Assembly: GCF_002252755.1 (NCBI RefSeq) | Contig: NZ_NHOY01000122.1 | Span: 27,334-91,333 of the forward strand | Source: Halorubrum sp. Hd13 | GTDB taxonomy: Archaea > Halobacteriota > Halobacteria > Halobacteriales > Haloferacaceae | DNA: 64,000 nucleotides | Reading direction: 5' to 3' | Shown: in pieces, positions 56,128 to 64,000 of the stretch | How the letters are laid out: each line of letters begins with the position of its first letter | Position numbering within the stretch: the first letter of the stretch is position 1 | The notes under the pieces: generated by a model | Seen by the model: only the letters and a program-made list of their open reading frames with translations | Databases searched by the model: none | Told to the model about the DNA's origin: nothing | Position numbers and translations under genes: made by a program

Positions 56128-57507
56128 CTACGCCGCGTCGTCGGTCGGCGTCTCGGTCTCGCCGACCTCCCTGTCTCCGCTCCCGTCGTCGACGTCGAGA
56201 ACCGTTACGCGCGCCGACATGATCCGGGTGTTGTCCACGCGCTCGATGCGGATCCGGACCCCGTCGAACTCGATCTCCTCGCCCTCCTCGACGAGCCGGC
56301 CGGCGCGGTTGAACACGAAGCCGGCGAGCGTCTCGAACTCCTCGCCCTCGGGGAGGTCGATGCCGAGGATCTCGTTGACCTCGTCGATGTTCACCTCGCC
56401 CTGGACGACGGCGACGTTCTCCTCGAGGAACTCGACGGGCGCCTCCTCGTCGCCCTCCAGGATCTCCCCGACGATCTCCTCGACCATGTCCTCTAAAGTG
56501 ATGATCCCCTCGGTGGTGCCGAACTCGTCGATGACGGTGACCATCTGGAGGCGGTTCTCCTGCATCTCCGCGAGCAGCTCGTCGGCGTTCTTCGACTCGG
56601 GGACGTGCAGCGTCGGCTTGACGACCCGCGCCAGCGAGGGCTCGCCCTCGGAGTAGCGCAGCTCGCGGACCAGGTCTCGGACGGTCACCACGCCGATGAT
56701 GTTGTCGAGGTTCCCCTCGTAGACGGGGACGCGCTCGTGGTCGGCCTGGATACACGTCTCGATCGCCTCCTCGACCGACTGCTCTTTGGCGACCGCGGTG
56801 ACGTCGAGGCGAGGCGTCATCACCTCCTTGGCGATGGTGTTGTTGAACCGGAAGATCCGGTCGAGCATCTCGCGCTCCTCCTCCTCGATGACCCCCTCGC
56901 GCTCGCCCGTCTCGATGATGTCTTGGATCTCGTCGCGGGTGACGTACGTCGACTCGATCGCCGCGGAGCCCCCGATGACGCTGTTGACGCCCTTCACGAT
57001 GTAGTCGAACAACACCACCAGCGGGTACAGCGCGTACTCCGAGGCCTTCAGCGGGCGGGCGATCCGGAGCGCCCACGACTCGGTGTTCTCGACGGCGTAC
57101 GACTTGGGCGCGCTCTCGCCGAAGATCAGCACCAGCGTCGTGATCCCGAACGTCGTCGCCAGGACCGACTCGCCCCGCGAGAGGAAGAATCCGAACAGCG
57201 CGGTCGCGATGGAGGTCATCGCGACGTTGACGATGTTGTTGCCGACGAGGATCGTCACCAGCAGGCGGTGCGGGTTCTCCTTCATCTCCTGGATCGTCTT
57301 CGCGCCCGTGACGCCCTCGTCGACGAGGCTGTCGACGCGGTGCTGCGGCAGGGAGAACATCGCGATTTCCGATGAGGAGAAGAACGCGGACAGACCGACC
57401 AGCACAGCGATCGCGAGGACGCCGAGGGCGATCACGGTGTTATCCCCCGGCGTCGGCAGCTGTAGCAGATCGGCCGTCAGCGTGCTCGGCGGCAAGCCCA
57501 TGTTCAT
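56128..57507 (-). CDS. CNNM/CorC-type membrane protein with CBS pair (hemolysin family)
   Basis: A 459-residue protein: an N-terminal CNNM (DUF21) membrane domain with four helices (residues 20-190, including FSSSEIAMFSLPQHRVDSLV), a CBS pair (about 210-330, with VMTPRLDVTAVAKEQSVEEA and the second repeat TLHVPESKNADELLAEMQEN) and a CorC/HlyC C-terminal domain (VIDEFGTTEGIITLEDMVEE, ETLAGFVFNRAGRLVEEGEE). Such proteins are linked to magnesium or other cation transport. It is transcribed alone. Confidence 0.92.
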   Translation of the reverse strand: MNMGLPPSTLTADLLQLPTPGDNTVIALGVLAIAVLVGLSAFFSSSEIAMFSLPQHRVDSLVDEGVTGAKTIQEMKENPHRLLVTILVGNNIVNVAMTSIATALFGFFLSRGESVLATTFGITTLVLIFGESAPKSYAVENTESWALRIARPLKASEYALYPLVVLFDYIVKGVNSVIGGSAAIESTYVTRDEIQDIIETGEREGVIEEEEREMLDRIFRFNNTIAKEVMTPRLDVTAVAKEQSVEEAIETCIQADHERVPVYEGNLDNIIGVVTVRDLVRELRYSEGEPSLARVVKPTLHVPESKNADELLAEMQENRLQMVTVIDEFGTTEGIITLEDMVEEIVGEILEGDEEAPVEFLEENVAVVQGEVNIDEVNEILGIDLPEGEEFETLAGFVFNRAGRLVEEGEEIEFDGVRIRIERVDNTRIMSARVTVLDVDDGSGDREVGETETPTDDAA

Positions 57508-57719
57508 TCGTCTTCCGTCGGCGGATGGTTAAAGGATTACTTTCGGCGACCCGGGCCGGCGGACGATCCGGCGGATCACCGGCGGAACGAACGGACGAAT
57601 CGGCGCATCACCGGCGGAACGAACGGACGACTCGACCGATCGCCGGCGGAACGGAGGGCCGATCCGCGGAGCGTGCCGCGGCCGACACGATTACACGTCC
57701 CGCGGCCGAATCGAGTGCC

Positions 57720-57980
57720 ATGACGGAGCCACAGATCACCCTGTACAGACTGCAGGCGTGCCCGTACTGCGAGCGCGTCGTCCGGACCCTGAGCCGGTTC
57801 GGACTGGAGTACGAGTCCCGGTACGTCGAGCCGATGCACTCGGAGCGGAACGCGGTCAAGCGCGTCTCCGGGGCCCGGAGCGTCCCGGCGATCGTCGACC
57901 GCGAGACCGGCGTGACGATGTCCGAGAGCGCGAACATCGTCGAGTACCTAGAGGGTACGTACGGCGAGGGAGGTTCCTGA
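57720..57980 (+). CDS. Glutaredoxin-like/GST N-terminal domain protein
   Basis: An 86-residue thioredoxin-fold protein. ITLYRLQACPYCERVVRTLS contains the CPYC redox motif and the cis-proline follows in GARSVPAIVDRETG; the end MSESANIVEYLEGTYG is typical of GST N-terminal domains. It likely reduces disulfides; haloarchaea use gamma-glutamylcysteine rather than glutathione. It precedes the redoxin-like gene by one base and is cotranscribed with it. Confidence 0.88.
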   Translation: MTEPQITLYRLQACPYCERVVRTLSRFGLEYESRYVEPMHSERNAVKRVSGARSVPAIVDRETGVTMSESANIVEYLEGTYGEGGS

Positions 57981-57981
57981 G

Positions 57982-58491
57982 ATGCCCGATTTCGACGTCG
58001 TCTCTCTCCCCGAGACGGAGCACGTCGCCGAGGGCGACGTGGCGCCCGACTTCACTCGCCCCCTCGTGAACGAGGAGTACTGGGAGGACGCCGCGCTCGA
58101 CGACGCCGTCGACGGGCCGACGCTTCTCGTCTTTCACCCGATGGACGGCGCCTTCCAGGCGACGTACCTGTACAACACGATCGACGACCACGGGTGGGCC
58201 GACGACCTCGACGTCCTCGGCCTCTCGATCTCGTCGCCGTACGCCCACAAGCGCCTGCTCGCCGAGCGCGGCGAGGGCGTCCGGATCTTCTCGGACCCGA
58301 GCGCGGGCGTGATCGAGGAGTACGGTCTCGCCCACGACATCGACGGGATGACCGGGGTCACCGAGACGCGGCCCGCCGTGTTCCTCCTCGACGGCGACCG
58401 CGCCGTCGAGTACGCGTGGGTCGCGAGCGAACACCCCGAGTTCCCCGACGCCGAGGAGATCGACGACGCGGTCGGCCGACTCGTCGACTGA
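57982..58491 (+). CDS. Redoxin-domain (AhpC/TSA-like) protein without cysteines
   Basis: A 169-residue protein with peroxiredoxin layout: GDVAPDFTRPL, LLVFHPMDGAFQATYLYNTI in place of the usual F-x-P-x-x-F-T-x-x-C-T, LDVLGLSISSPYAHKRLLAE, and FSDPSAGVIEEYGLAHDIDG, RPAVFLLDGD. The peroxidatic cysteine is missing and I see no cysteine in the whole protein, so it cannot work as a normal peroxiredoxin. It may be a structural or binding protein working with the glutaredoxin-like gene in front of it. Confidence 0.8.
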   Translation: MPDFDVVSLPETEHVAEGDVAPDFTRPLVNEEYWEDAALDDAVDGPTLLVFHPMDGAFQATYLYNTIDDHGWADDLDVLGLSISSPYAHKRLLAERGEGVRIFSDPSAGVIEEYGLAHDIDGMTGVTETRPAVFLLDGDRAVEYAWVASEHPEFPDAEEIDDAVGRLVD

Positions 58492-58549
58492 GGCCGCCGT
58501 CGGCGCCGACGCGGTTCGCGTGCGACCGCGCCGTCGACACACGCCATCC

Positions 58550-58559
58550 TTTTTTAAAC
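58550..58559 (+). promoter_or_regulatory. TATA-like/T-tract element before the Sua5 gene
   Basis: CTTTTTTAAA lies about 25 bases before the ATG at 58579, consistent with a leaderless promoter. The T-run may also end the upstream transcript. Confidence 0.45.
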
Positions 58560-58578
58560 TGCGACCGAATGAGCGCGT

Positions 58579-59241
58579 ATGACGGACGACGCCGACGACC
58601 GGGAGCCTCGCTCGGGGTCCGAGCCCGACCCCGGACGCGACGCAGTGAGCCGGCGGGAGGACGTGCGGCGTGCGGCCGCGGCGGTCGCCGACGGCGAGCT
58701 CGTCGTCTACCCCACGGAGACGGTGTACGGGCTCGGCGGGGACGCGCTCGATCCGGACGCGGTCGAACGCGTCTTCGACCTGAAGCGTCGCGACCGGTCG
58801 AACCCGCTCTCACTGGGCGTCGCGAGCGTCGACGACGCGCTCCGATACGCCCGCCCCACGGAGTTCGCGGTCGCGTTCGCCCGGGCGTTCCTCCCCGGTC
58901 CCGTGACGGTCGTCGTCGAGCGCGACGACGCGGTCCCCGACGCGCTCACCGCCGGCAGCGACCGGGTCGGGGTCCGGGTCCCCGACCAGCCGGTCGCGAG
59001 GGCGCTCCTCCGCGAGACCGGACCACTCACCGCGACGAGCGCGAACGTCTCCGGGACCGGGAGCGTCACGCGCCCCGACGACCTCGACGACCGGATCCTC
59101 GAGGGCGTCGGCGCGGTGATCGACGACGGCGAGGCGCCCGGCACGGAGAGCACCGTCGTCGACCCGGCGGCGGGGACGATCCACCGCCGCGGCGCGATGG
59201 CGGGCGCGATCGAGGCGTGGCTGGCGGACCCGCCGGTCTGA
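58579..59241 (+). CDS. Sua5/YciO/YrdC family threonylcarbamoyl-AMP synthase
   Basis: A 220-residue YrdC-domain protein. ADGELVVYPTETVYGLGGDA, VFDLKRRDRSNPLSLGVASV, AFLPGPVTVVVERDDAVPDA and GPLTATSANVSGTGSVTRPD give the K-R-S-x-N residues that bind ATP, bicarbonate and threonine. It makes threonylcarbamoyl-AMP, the precursor of t6A in tRNAs that read ANN codons. The C-terminal Sua5 domain of longer enzymes is absent. It is a single gene with its own promoter. Confidence 0.9.
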   Translation: MTDDADDREPRSGSEPDPGRDAVSRREDVRRAAAAVADGELVVYPTETVYGLGGDALDPDAVERVFDLKRRDRSNPLSLGVASVDDALRYARPTEFAVAFARAFLPGPVTVVVERDDAVPDALTAGSDRVGVRVPDQPVARALLRETGPLTATSANVSGTGSVTRPDDLDDRILEGVGAVIDDGEAPGTESTVVDPAAGTIHRRGAMAGAIEAWLADPPV

Positions 59242-59295
59242 GCGGGCGGGTTCGCACCGGAAACAGAGCGTCGAAAAAACGGAACCGCGACGGAT

Positions 59296-59562
59296 TCAGA
59301 CCGCGAGATCGCCTTTTTCGCTCAGAACCTCGACCTCCGCCGCGTCGACCGCGTCGACGTCGAGCCAGTGGGGGACGTACTCCCGCTTGTCGTACGCCTC
59401 GCGCTCGTCCTCGGTCCCAACCGTACACCAGAGCTGGGGCTCGTCCGGGCCGTGCCAGCCGCCCTGAACGTTGATACCGAAACAGACCAGCTCCTCGCCC
59501 TCGTACTCGATCACCGCGTCCCGCCGGATCCCGGGGTCGCCGCGAATGATGAGGTGTTGCAT
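59296..59562 (-). CDS. Conserved haloarchaeal protein, HAH_0734 family
   Basis: An 88-residue protein: MQHLIIRGDPGIRRDAVIEY, CFGINVQGGWHGPDEPQLWC and EYVPHWLDVDAVDAAEVEVL. It matches a small, highly conserved haloarchaeal family of unknown function (named after a Haloarcula locus). No known fold motif is evident. It lies between sua5 and RLI, convergent with the former and in the direction of the latter, whose gene ends 104 bases away. Confidence 0.8.
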   Translation of the reverse strand: MQHLIIRGDPGIRRDAVIEYEGEELVCFGINVQGGWHGPDEPQLWCTVGTEDEREAYDKREYVPHWLDVDAVDAAEVEVLSEKGDLAV

Positions 59563-59665
59563 ACTCCGTCGTTTGCGGGTTCCGTGCTTAATCGCTTCGA
59601 TACGGTCGATCGACCGCGGGAACGCGCCGCGACCGCGGGCGGTCGGGCGCCGGACGGCGACGCCG

Positions 59666-61486
59666 TCAGCCGGAGTAGTAGTACTCGCCTTCGCGCTTCT
59701 GCTTGCTGTCGAGCTGCGAGCCCGGCTTGTTGATCCGGGGGCGCCCGGTGCGCTCGTCGCGGCGGAAGGTGATGTCGAGGTCGGCGAGGAACTCGTTCAT
59801 CCCGTCGCGCATGTCCTGCGGGGGCGCGGCGCGGCCGCGCTGGGCCGGCTCGCCGTCGAACACCATCAGGCGGTCGGCCAGCAGGTCAATCATGTAGATG
59901 TCGTGGTCGATCACCATCACGGTCGCGTCGTGGTTCTCGGCGTACCGGCGGATCGCCGTCGTCGCGCGGACGCGCTGCTCGACGTCGAGGTGCGCGGAGG
60001 GCTCGTCGAGCAGGTACAGATCGGCGTCCTCGGAGAGGCACGCCGCGATGGCGACGCGTTGGCGCTCCCCGCCCGACAGGTCCGCGAGGTTCTGCTCCAT
60101 GATCCGCTCCAGCTGGAGCGGCTGGGCGACCTCCGTGTTCCAGTAGGAGGAGCCGAAGTCGTCGGTGATCGACGAGAGGAAGGCGTCGACGCGCATCGGC
60201 TGATCGATCTCGATGTACTGCGGCTTGTACGCGATGTCGAGCGCGAAGTCGAGCGACCCCTCGTCCGGCTCCAGCGAGCCCGCGAACAGCTTCGCGAGCG
60301 TCGACTTCCCGATCCCGTTCGGGCCGACGACGCCGAGCACTTCCGACTGGTTGATCTCGCCGCCCTCGACGTGCAGTTCGAACTCGCCGTCGCCGTACGA
60401 CTTCGAGATATCGGGGTACTCGATCAGCGTCTCGCTGCGCGAGGCGACGCGGGGGGCGTGCTCCTCGAAGGTGATCGCGGAGGGTCGGATCCGCATGTTC
60501 TCGTTGTCGAGGTACCCCTTCAGGTACTCGTTGATCCCGTTGCGGACCGACTTGGGGTCGGTGATGACACCGTACGCGCCCGGTTCACCGTAGGCGACGT
60601 GGAGGGTGTCGGCGAGGAGGTCGAGGATCGCGAGGTCGTGTTCGACCACGAGCATCGAGCGGTCGGCGGCGGCGTCGTCCGCCAGCTCGCGGATGAGCCG
60701 GGCGACGATCATCCGCTGGCCGATGTCGAGGTACGGCGTGATCTCGTCGAGGAAGTAGAAGTCGGCGTCGCGGGCCAGACACGCCGCGATGGCGACGCGC
60801 TGGAGCTCCCCGCCGGAGATGGAATCGATGTCCTGGTCCATCACCGGAGCGATGTTGAGCCGGTCGATCAGCTCGTCGAGCGCCCCGCGCTCGTCGGTGC
60901 GCTCCAGCAGCTCGCGGGTGTTGCCGTCGAACTGCTTGGGGATCTGGTCGACGTACTGCGGCTTGCGGGAGACGCTCACGTCGCCCTCCTTCAGCGACTT
61001 GAGGTAGTTCTGGAGCCCCGTGCCGCGGAACCGGTCGAGCACGCGGTCCCAGTCGGCCTCCGTCTCGTGGTCGCCGAGGTTCGGGATCATCTCGCCGGCG
61101 AGCCCGTGGACCGCGGTCGACTTCCCGATCCCGTTCGGCCCGAGGATGCCGGTGACGTTGCCCGGTTCGGGGGTCGGAAGCCCGTACAGCGAGAAGGCGT
61201 TCTCGCCGTAGCGGTGGACCGGTTCCTCGTCGAGCTCTGAGGGGAGATTGATGATCTCGATCGCGTCGAACGGGCACTTCTCGACGCAGATACCGCAGGT
61301 CTCGCCGAGGCAGATCTCCTCGGAGATGTGGATCTGGTCCGGGTCGCCCTCGACTGTGTCCTCGCCGCGCTCGGTGATGCACTCCTTGCCCGTCCGGTTC
61401 GGCGGACAGTAGTTCGCGCACTCGTAGTTACACCGGTCGGGCTGGCACCGATCGAGGTCAACTACGGCGATGCTGTCGTCGGCCAT
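59666..61486 (-). CDS. rli: Ribosome-recycling ATPase RLI/ABCE1
   Basis: A 606-residue ABCE1 protein. The N-terminal iron-sulfur domain has eight cysteines (CQPDRCNYECANYC..., then CLGETCGICVEKCPFDAI). Two ABC domains follow: Walker A GPNGIGKSTAVH near residue 110 and GPNGIGKSTLAK near 375, signatures SGGELQR and SGGERQR, and Walker B FYFLDEITPYLD and LYLLDEPSAHLD. The helix-loop-helix and hinge regions are also present. It splits ribosomes after termination with aRF1/Pelota. It starts 1 base after the small membrane-protein gene and is cotranscribed with it. Confidence 0.97.
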   Translation of the reverse strand: MADDSIAVVDLDRCQPDRCNYECANYCPPNRTGKECITERGEDTVEGDPDQIHISEEICLGETCGICVEKCPFDAIEIINLPSELDEEPVHRYGENAFSLYGLPTPEPGNVTGILGPNGIGKSTAVHGLAGEMIPNLGDHETEADWDRVLDRFRGTGLQNYLKSLKEGDVSVSRKPQYVDQIPKQFDGNTRELLERTDERGALDELIDRLNIAPVMDQDIDSISGGELQRVAIAACLARDADFYFLDEITPYLDIGQRMIVARLIRELADDAAADRSMLVVEHDLAILDLLADTLHVAYGEPGAYGVITDPKSVRNGINEYLKGYLDNENMRIRPSAITFEEHAPRVASRSETLIEYPDISKSYGDGEFELHVEGGEINQSEVLGVVGPNGIGKSTLAKLFAGSLEPDEGSLDFALDIAYKPQYIEIDQPMRVDAFLSSITDDFGSSYWNTEVAQPLQLERIMEQNLADLSGGERQRVAIAACLSEDADLYLLDEPSAHLDVEQRVRATTAIRRYAENHDATVMVIDHDIYMIDLLADRLMVFDGEPAQRGRAAPPQDMRDGMNEFLADLDITFRRDERTGRPRINKPGSQLDSKQKREGEYYYSG

Positions 61487-61487
61487 C

Positions 61488-61796
61488 TTACGCCACCAGC
61501 TGGACGCCTGACGTCGCCAGCACGGTGTAGCTGATGAACCACAGCGTGAACGTCAGGAACGCCACGTAGAGGTTGTCTTTGACGCCGAAGTCGCCGACGC
61601 CGATAGCTTTGTACAGCGGGTACTGGGCGAGCACGAACGCGCCGAGGACCAACACGACCGTCGTGCTCTGGGCCGCGGCCACGGTCGTCCCCACGTAGGC
61701 GGCCGAGACGACGCCGGCGGCGATCCCCGCCAGACAGCAGATCGTCGTGACGACCACGCCCCGCGCGTGGCCGGAGATGCCCGAGTCGTCGCTCAT
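61488..61796 (-). CDS. Small three-helix membrane protein (EMC6-like)
   Basis: A 102-residue protein with three predicted helices (VVVTTICCLAGIAAGVVSAA, TTVVLVLGAFVLAQYPLYKA, and NLYVAFLTFTLWFISYTVLA). Size and layout fit the archaeal EMC6-like proteins related to the membrane-insertase subunit EMC6; the call is from memory of such annotations. It is the first gene of the RLI operon, separated by one base, and might link ribosome recycling and membrane-protein insertion. Confidence 0.65.
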   Translation of the reverse strand: MSDDSGISGHARGVVVTTICCLAGIAAGVVSAAYVGTTVAAAQSTTVVLVLGAFVLAQYPLYKAIGVGDFGVKDNLYVAFLTFTLWFISYTVLATSGVQLVA

Positions 61797-61930
61797 ACCA
61801 ACGGATCCGCGAGCGCCCGTGAAAAGCCGTTCGTTCCACCCGTCGGACGCCGGGGACCGCGAGGGCAGAGGTCGGCCGTCAAGACGGGCGCGACACAGGC
61901 CCGAGTGAGAGCGCGCGCGAGCCGTATCGC

Positions 61931-62002
61931 TGACTGACTGGTCAGTCGAACAGGCATATAGCGGCCCATATTGCTGGTTGTCAACGAAACAACCAGCAAT
62001 AT
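61931..62002. promoter_or_regulatory. Strong inverted repeats (possible operators) before the HTH gene
   Basis: A perfect 14-bp inverted repeat with 7-base spacer, ATATTGCTGGTTGT (61968-61981) and ACAACCAGCAATAT (61989-62002), lies between the RLI operon and the winged-helix gene. Just before it, TGACTGACTGGTCAGTC (61931-61947) is another palindrome. Both look like sites for dimeric regulators; the HTH protein downstream is an obvious candidate. Confidence 0.55.
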
Positions 62003-62085
62003 TCTCTTACTTCGGCGGGAAAATACCCGAAATACACCCGTGGTCCATCAACATTTATGACGATGTGCGGTTTCGAATCGTAACG

Positions 62086-62367
62086 ATGGAAGGAACCCAA
62101 ACGGAGGGGCTCGACGACCTCCCGCCGAGCGCCAAGCTCGTGTTCAAGGTGCTCGAGTACAACGGCCCGCTGACGCAGAAAGGCATCGTACAGGAGTCGA
62201 TGCTGTCGGCCCGGACCGTTCGGTACGCCCTCGAGCGGCTGGAGGGGATCGGGGTCGTCGACGAGGACGTCTACTTCGCGGACGCCAGACAGAACCTCTA
62301 CAAGCTCACCGAGCCGGCCCAGGAGTTCACCGGCGAGGAGAGCGACGCCTCCTGTACCGCCGACTGA
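62086..62367 (+). CDS. Winged-helix transcription regulator (MarR-like)
   Basis: A 93-residue protein from MEGTQTEGLDDLPPSAKLVF. Residues 15-75 form a winged helix: LVFKVLEYNGPLTQKGIVQE, recognition helix SARTVRYALERLEGIGVVDE, and wing VYFADARQNLYKL. Such small wHTH proteins are common haloarchaeal regulators. The frame is open upstream to 61978, but that part contains the inverted repeat and is unlikely to be coding. It may control its own promoter. Confidence 0.85.
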   Translation: MEGTQTEGLDDLPPSAKLVFKVLEYNGPLTQKGIVQESMLSARTVRYALERLEGIGVVDEDVYFADARQNLYKLTEPAQEFTGEESDASCTAD

Positions 62368-62473
62368 GACCGCGTCGCTGAGACCGTGCCGATCGGTCCG
62401 CGCCCGTCCGACCCGTCGATTCCACGGTCGTTCGCGTCGCTGAGCGATTTGCTCGTCGCTGCTCGCTCTCTCC

Positions 62474-62779
62474 TCACTCGGGCTCCGTCGACACCTCGCC
62501 GGCGCCTCGCGCCGCCTCGGCGATCGTGAGCGCGACGGCGACTAACAGCGCGAACGTCGCCGCAAGGACGAACGCCAAGAACAGGAACCAGACCTCCGGC
62601 CCGAACAGCGGGTACTCGCGCGTGTCGATCACGGGTCCGAGCAGCTCCAGCGTGCGGACGAGGTACAGGAGGAGCGCGAGGCCCGCGCCCGCGACGAGCC
62701 CGATCCGGACGTTCCGGTAGAACGCCAGCGACTCCAAGAGGACGAGCATCGGGGGCTTGGTCGAACTGTCGTCGGTCAC
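62474..62779 (-). CDS. Small membrane protein
   Basis: About 101 residues from a GTG (VTDDSSTKPPMLVLLESLAF); an ATG ten codons later is also possible. Two or three helices are visible: NVRIGLVAGAGLALLLYLVR and VWFLFLAFVLAATFALLVAV. The ends are polar, the C-terminus acidic (EVSTEPE). It resembles haloarchaeal DUF-type membrane proteins but I cannot name a function. Confidence 0.72.
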   Translation of the reverse strand: MTDDSSTKPPMLVLLESLAFYRNVRIGLVAGAGLALLLYLVRTLELLGPVIDTREYPLFGPEVWFLFLAFVLAATFALLVAVALTIAEAARGAGEVSTEPE

Positions 62780-62930
62780 GACGGTACGTAGCCGCCCGGC
62801 GCGCAAAGAGCCTCCGGAACCGCGCGGTGTCCCGCTCGCCCCATTGAGAACATCATGATCGAAAATCGACGTTTGAGAGCCTAAACACGTCAATACCAGC
62901 CATCAAGTGGGGGCGGAATAAAGCGGGGAT

Positions 62931-63905
62931 ATGGCCAAGGTCGTCCTGTCGTCGTTCGCGATGATCGACCCGGAGACGTACCGCGAGGTGCTCGGCGAGC
63001 GCGTCGACGAATCAGTCGAGATCGAGGTCGCCGACCTGGGGTCGGCGGAGCGGGTGAGCGACGCGGCGGCGGGCGCCGACGCGGTCGTCACCGACATCAA
63101 CACGCCGGTCACCGCCGAGGCGCTCGCGGCGCTCGACCTCGAGGTGGTGGTCCGGTCGGCGGTCGGCGTCGACAACGTCGACGTCGGCGCCGCGGCCGAC
63201 GAGGGCGTCACCGTCACCCGCGTCCCCGACTACTGCACCGACGAGGTGGCGACCCACTCCGTCTCGCTGCTTCTCGCCTGTCTTCGCTCGCTGAAGGCAT
63301 ACGACGACGATGTCGCCGCCGGCGGGTGGAGCTGGGAGACCGGCCGCCCGGTCCGACGCGTGAGCGCGTCGACGGTCGGACTGCTCTCGTTCGGCCCCAT
63401 CGCCCGGCGCGCCGCCGAGCAGCTCGCCGGCTTCGACGCGACGCTGATCGCCCACGACCCGTTCGTGGACGCCGACGAAATGGCCGAGTACGGCGTCGAG
63501 AAGGTCGAGTTCGAGGCGCTGTTCGACCGCGCCGACCACGTCGGCGTCTACGCCCCCCTGACCGACGCGACTCGCGGGATCGTCGACGCCGACGCCCTCG
63601 CGCGGCTCGGCGAAGGCTCGGTCGTCGTCAACGTGAGCCGCGGCCCGGTCGTCGACGCCGACGCCCTCCTCGAGGCGCTGGAGTCCGGGACGATCAAGGG
63701 CGCCGGGCTCGACGTGCTCGCCGAGGAACCACCCGAGGACGACCCGCTCGTCGGTCGCGAGGACACCGTCGTCACGCCCCACGCGGCGTGGTACAGCGAG
63801 GACGCCAGAGACGACCTGAACCGGAGCGGCGCGGCCGACGTCGCCGCCGTCCTCAACGGCGAGACGCCGGCGGGGCGGGTCGACCCGGACGCCGACTGGC
63901 TGTAG
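62931..63905 (+). CDS. D-2-hydroxyacid dehydrogenase family protein (CtBP-like)
   Basis: A 324-residue NAD-dependent dehydrogenase. The substrate domain includes VVVRSAVGVDNVDVGAAADE with the active-site Arg region; the NAD-binding part has SASTVGLLSFGPIARRAAEQ, where the usual G-x-G-x-x-G reads L-S-F-G-P-I-A; the catalytic VVNVSRGPVVDADALLEALE, GAGLDVLAEEPP and the His in VVTPHAAWYSEDA are in place. Substrate unknown. The altered glycine motif is shared by the C-terminal-binding-protein-like branch. Confidence 0.9.
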   Translation: MAKVVLSSFAMIDPETYREVLGERVDESVEIEVADLGSAERVSDAAAGADAVVTDINTPVTAEALAALDLEVVVRSAVGVDNVDVGAAADEGVTVTRVPDYCTDEVATHSVSLLLACLRSLKAYDDDVAAGGWSWETGRPVRRVSASTVGLLSFGPIARRAAEQLAGFDATLIAHDPFVDADEMAEYGVEKVEFEALFDRADHVGVYAPLTDATRGIVDADALARLGEGSVVVNVSRGPVVDADALLEALESGTIKGAGLDVLAEEPPEDDPLVGREDTVVTPHAAWYSEDARDDLNRSGAADVAAVLNGETPAGRVDPDADWL

Positions 63906-63934
63906 GGAACCGGAGCTCGACGGGCGGAGGCGGG

Positions 63935-64000
63935 CTACAGCCGATCGAGGGCGTCGAAGTCGTCGCCGTCGTCGAAGTCGTCGCCGTCGTCGGCGTCGTC
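63935..64000 (-). CDS. Partial CDS, acidic C-terminus
   Basis: The right edge cuts a minus-strand gene; only its end is visible: an Asp/Gly/Phe repeat (DDGDDFDDGDDFDALDRL) and a TAG stop. The repeat is coded by two near-identical 18-base units. The visible part does not identify the protein. Confidence 0.6.
   Translation of the reverse strand, partial: DDADDGDDFDDGDDFDALDRL

Noticed and set aside
61978..62085. Upstream extension of the winged-helix gene to 61978
   Set aside because: It would translate part of the palindromic operator-like repeat; the ATG at 62086 gives a normal wHTH length.

Overview
The window is chromosomal DNA of a halophilic archaeon (class Halobacteria, possibly Halorubrum or a relative; the genus is inference). 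Support: very high G+C with strong third-position bias, highly acidic proteins, TATA boxes at leaderless spacing, and archaeal core genes: thermosome, ribosomal protein L15e, RLI/ABCE1, the E1-like UbaA, a Sua5-type tRNA-modification enzyme and several haloarchaea-only families (HalOD1, DUF7344, DUF5781, HAH_0734).

Two parts differ sharply. About 1-37.7 kb is an accessory/defence island of lower and patchier G+C. Its first block (1-11.6 kb) is one long minus-strand operon: Mre11-like nuclease, Rad50/SMC-like ATPase, NurA nuclease, HerA translocase, a small 51-codon ORF, a DUF2797 (GIY-YIG-like, zinc-ribbon) protein, and a full-length prokaryotic Argonaute closely resembling NgAgo of Natronobacterium gregoryi with an intact DEDD catalytic tetrad. 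Genes overlap by 1-4 bp or are spaced by 2 bp almost throughout, so guide-directed DNA cleavage and a complete DNA-end-processing set appear to be made together. An AAA/DUF4143 ATPase diverges from it.

From 13.2 to 22.8 kb lies mobile-element debris: a decayed and a better preserved copy of the same two-gene cassette, a nonsense-inactivated IS5-type element (15902-16836, 8-bp target duplication), a second IS5-type element (18996-19935, 8-bp duplication) that splits a tyrosine recombinase exactly and reversibly, a remnant of a third integrase, and an apparently intact integrase with a zinc ribbon. From 23 to 37.7 kb a second defence-type block holds a PLD-nuclease/SNF2-helicase fusion, an Eco57I-like methyltransferase of about 1217 residues, a NucS-like nuclease with a RAMA-like tail, two further PD-(D/E)XK-like proteins, a DUF429 protein, an endonuclease/exonuclease/phosphatase protein and a DUF2971-like protein.

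From 37.8 kb the sequence is ordinary core chromosome: rlmE, dihydrofolate reductase, an ornithine cyclodeaminase/alanine dehydrogenase homologue, HTH and HalOD1 proteins, ubaA, ridA, tRNA-Ser(GGA), thermosome, rpl15e, a TetR regulator divergent from a COG1361/MMPL exporter pair, a queuosine-precursor transporter, a CNNM/CBS membrane protein, redox proteins, sua5, RLI with a small membrane protein, and a 2-hydroxyacid dehydrogenase. Both window edges cut through genes. No CRISPR array or rRNA gene is visible.
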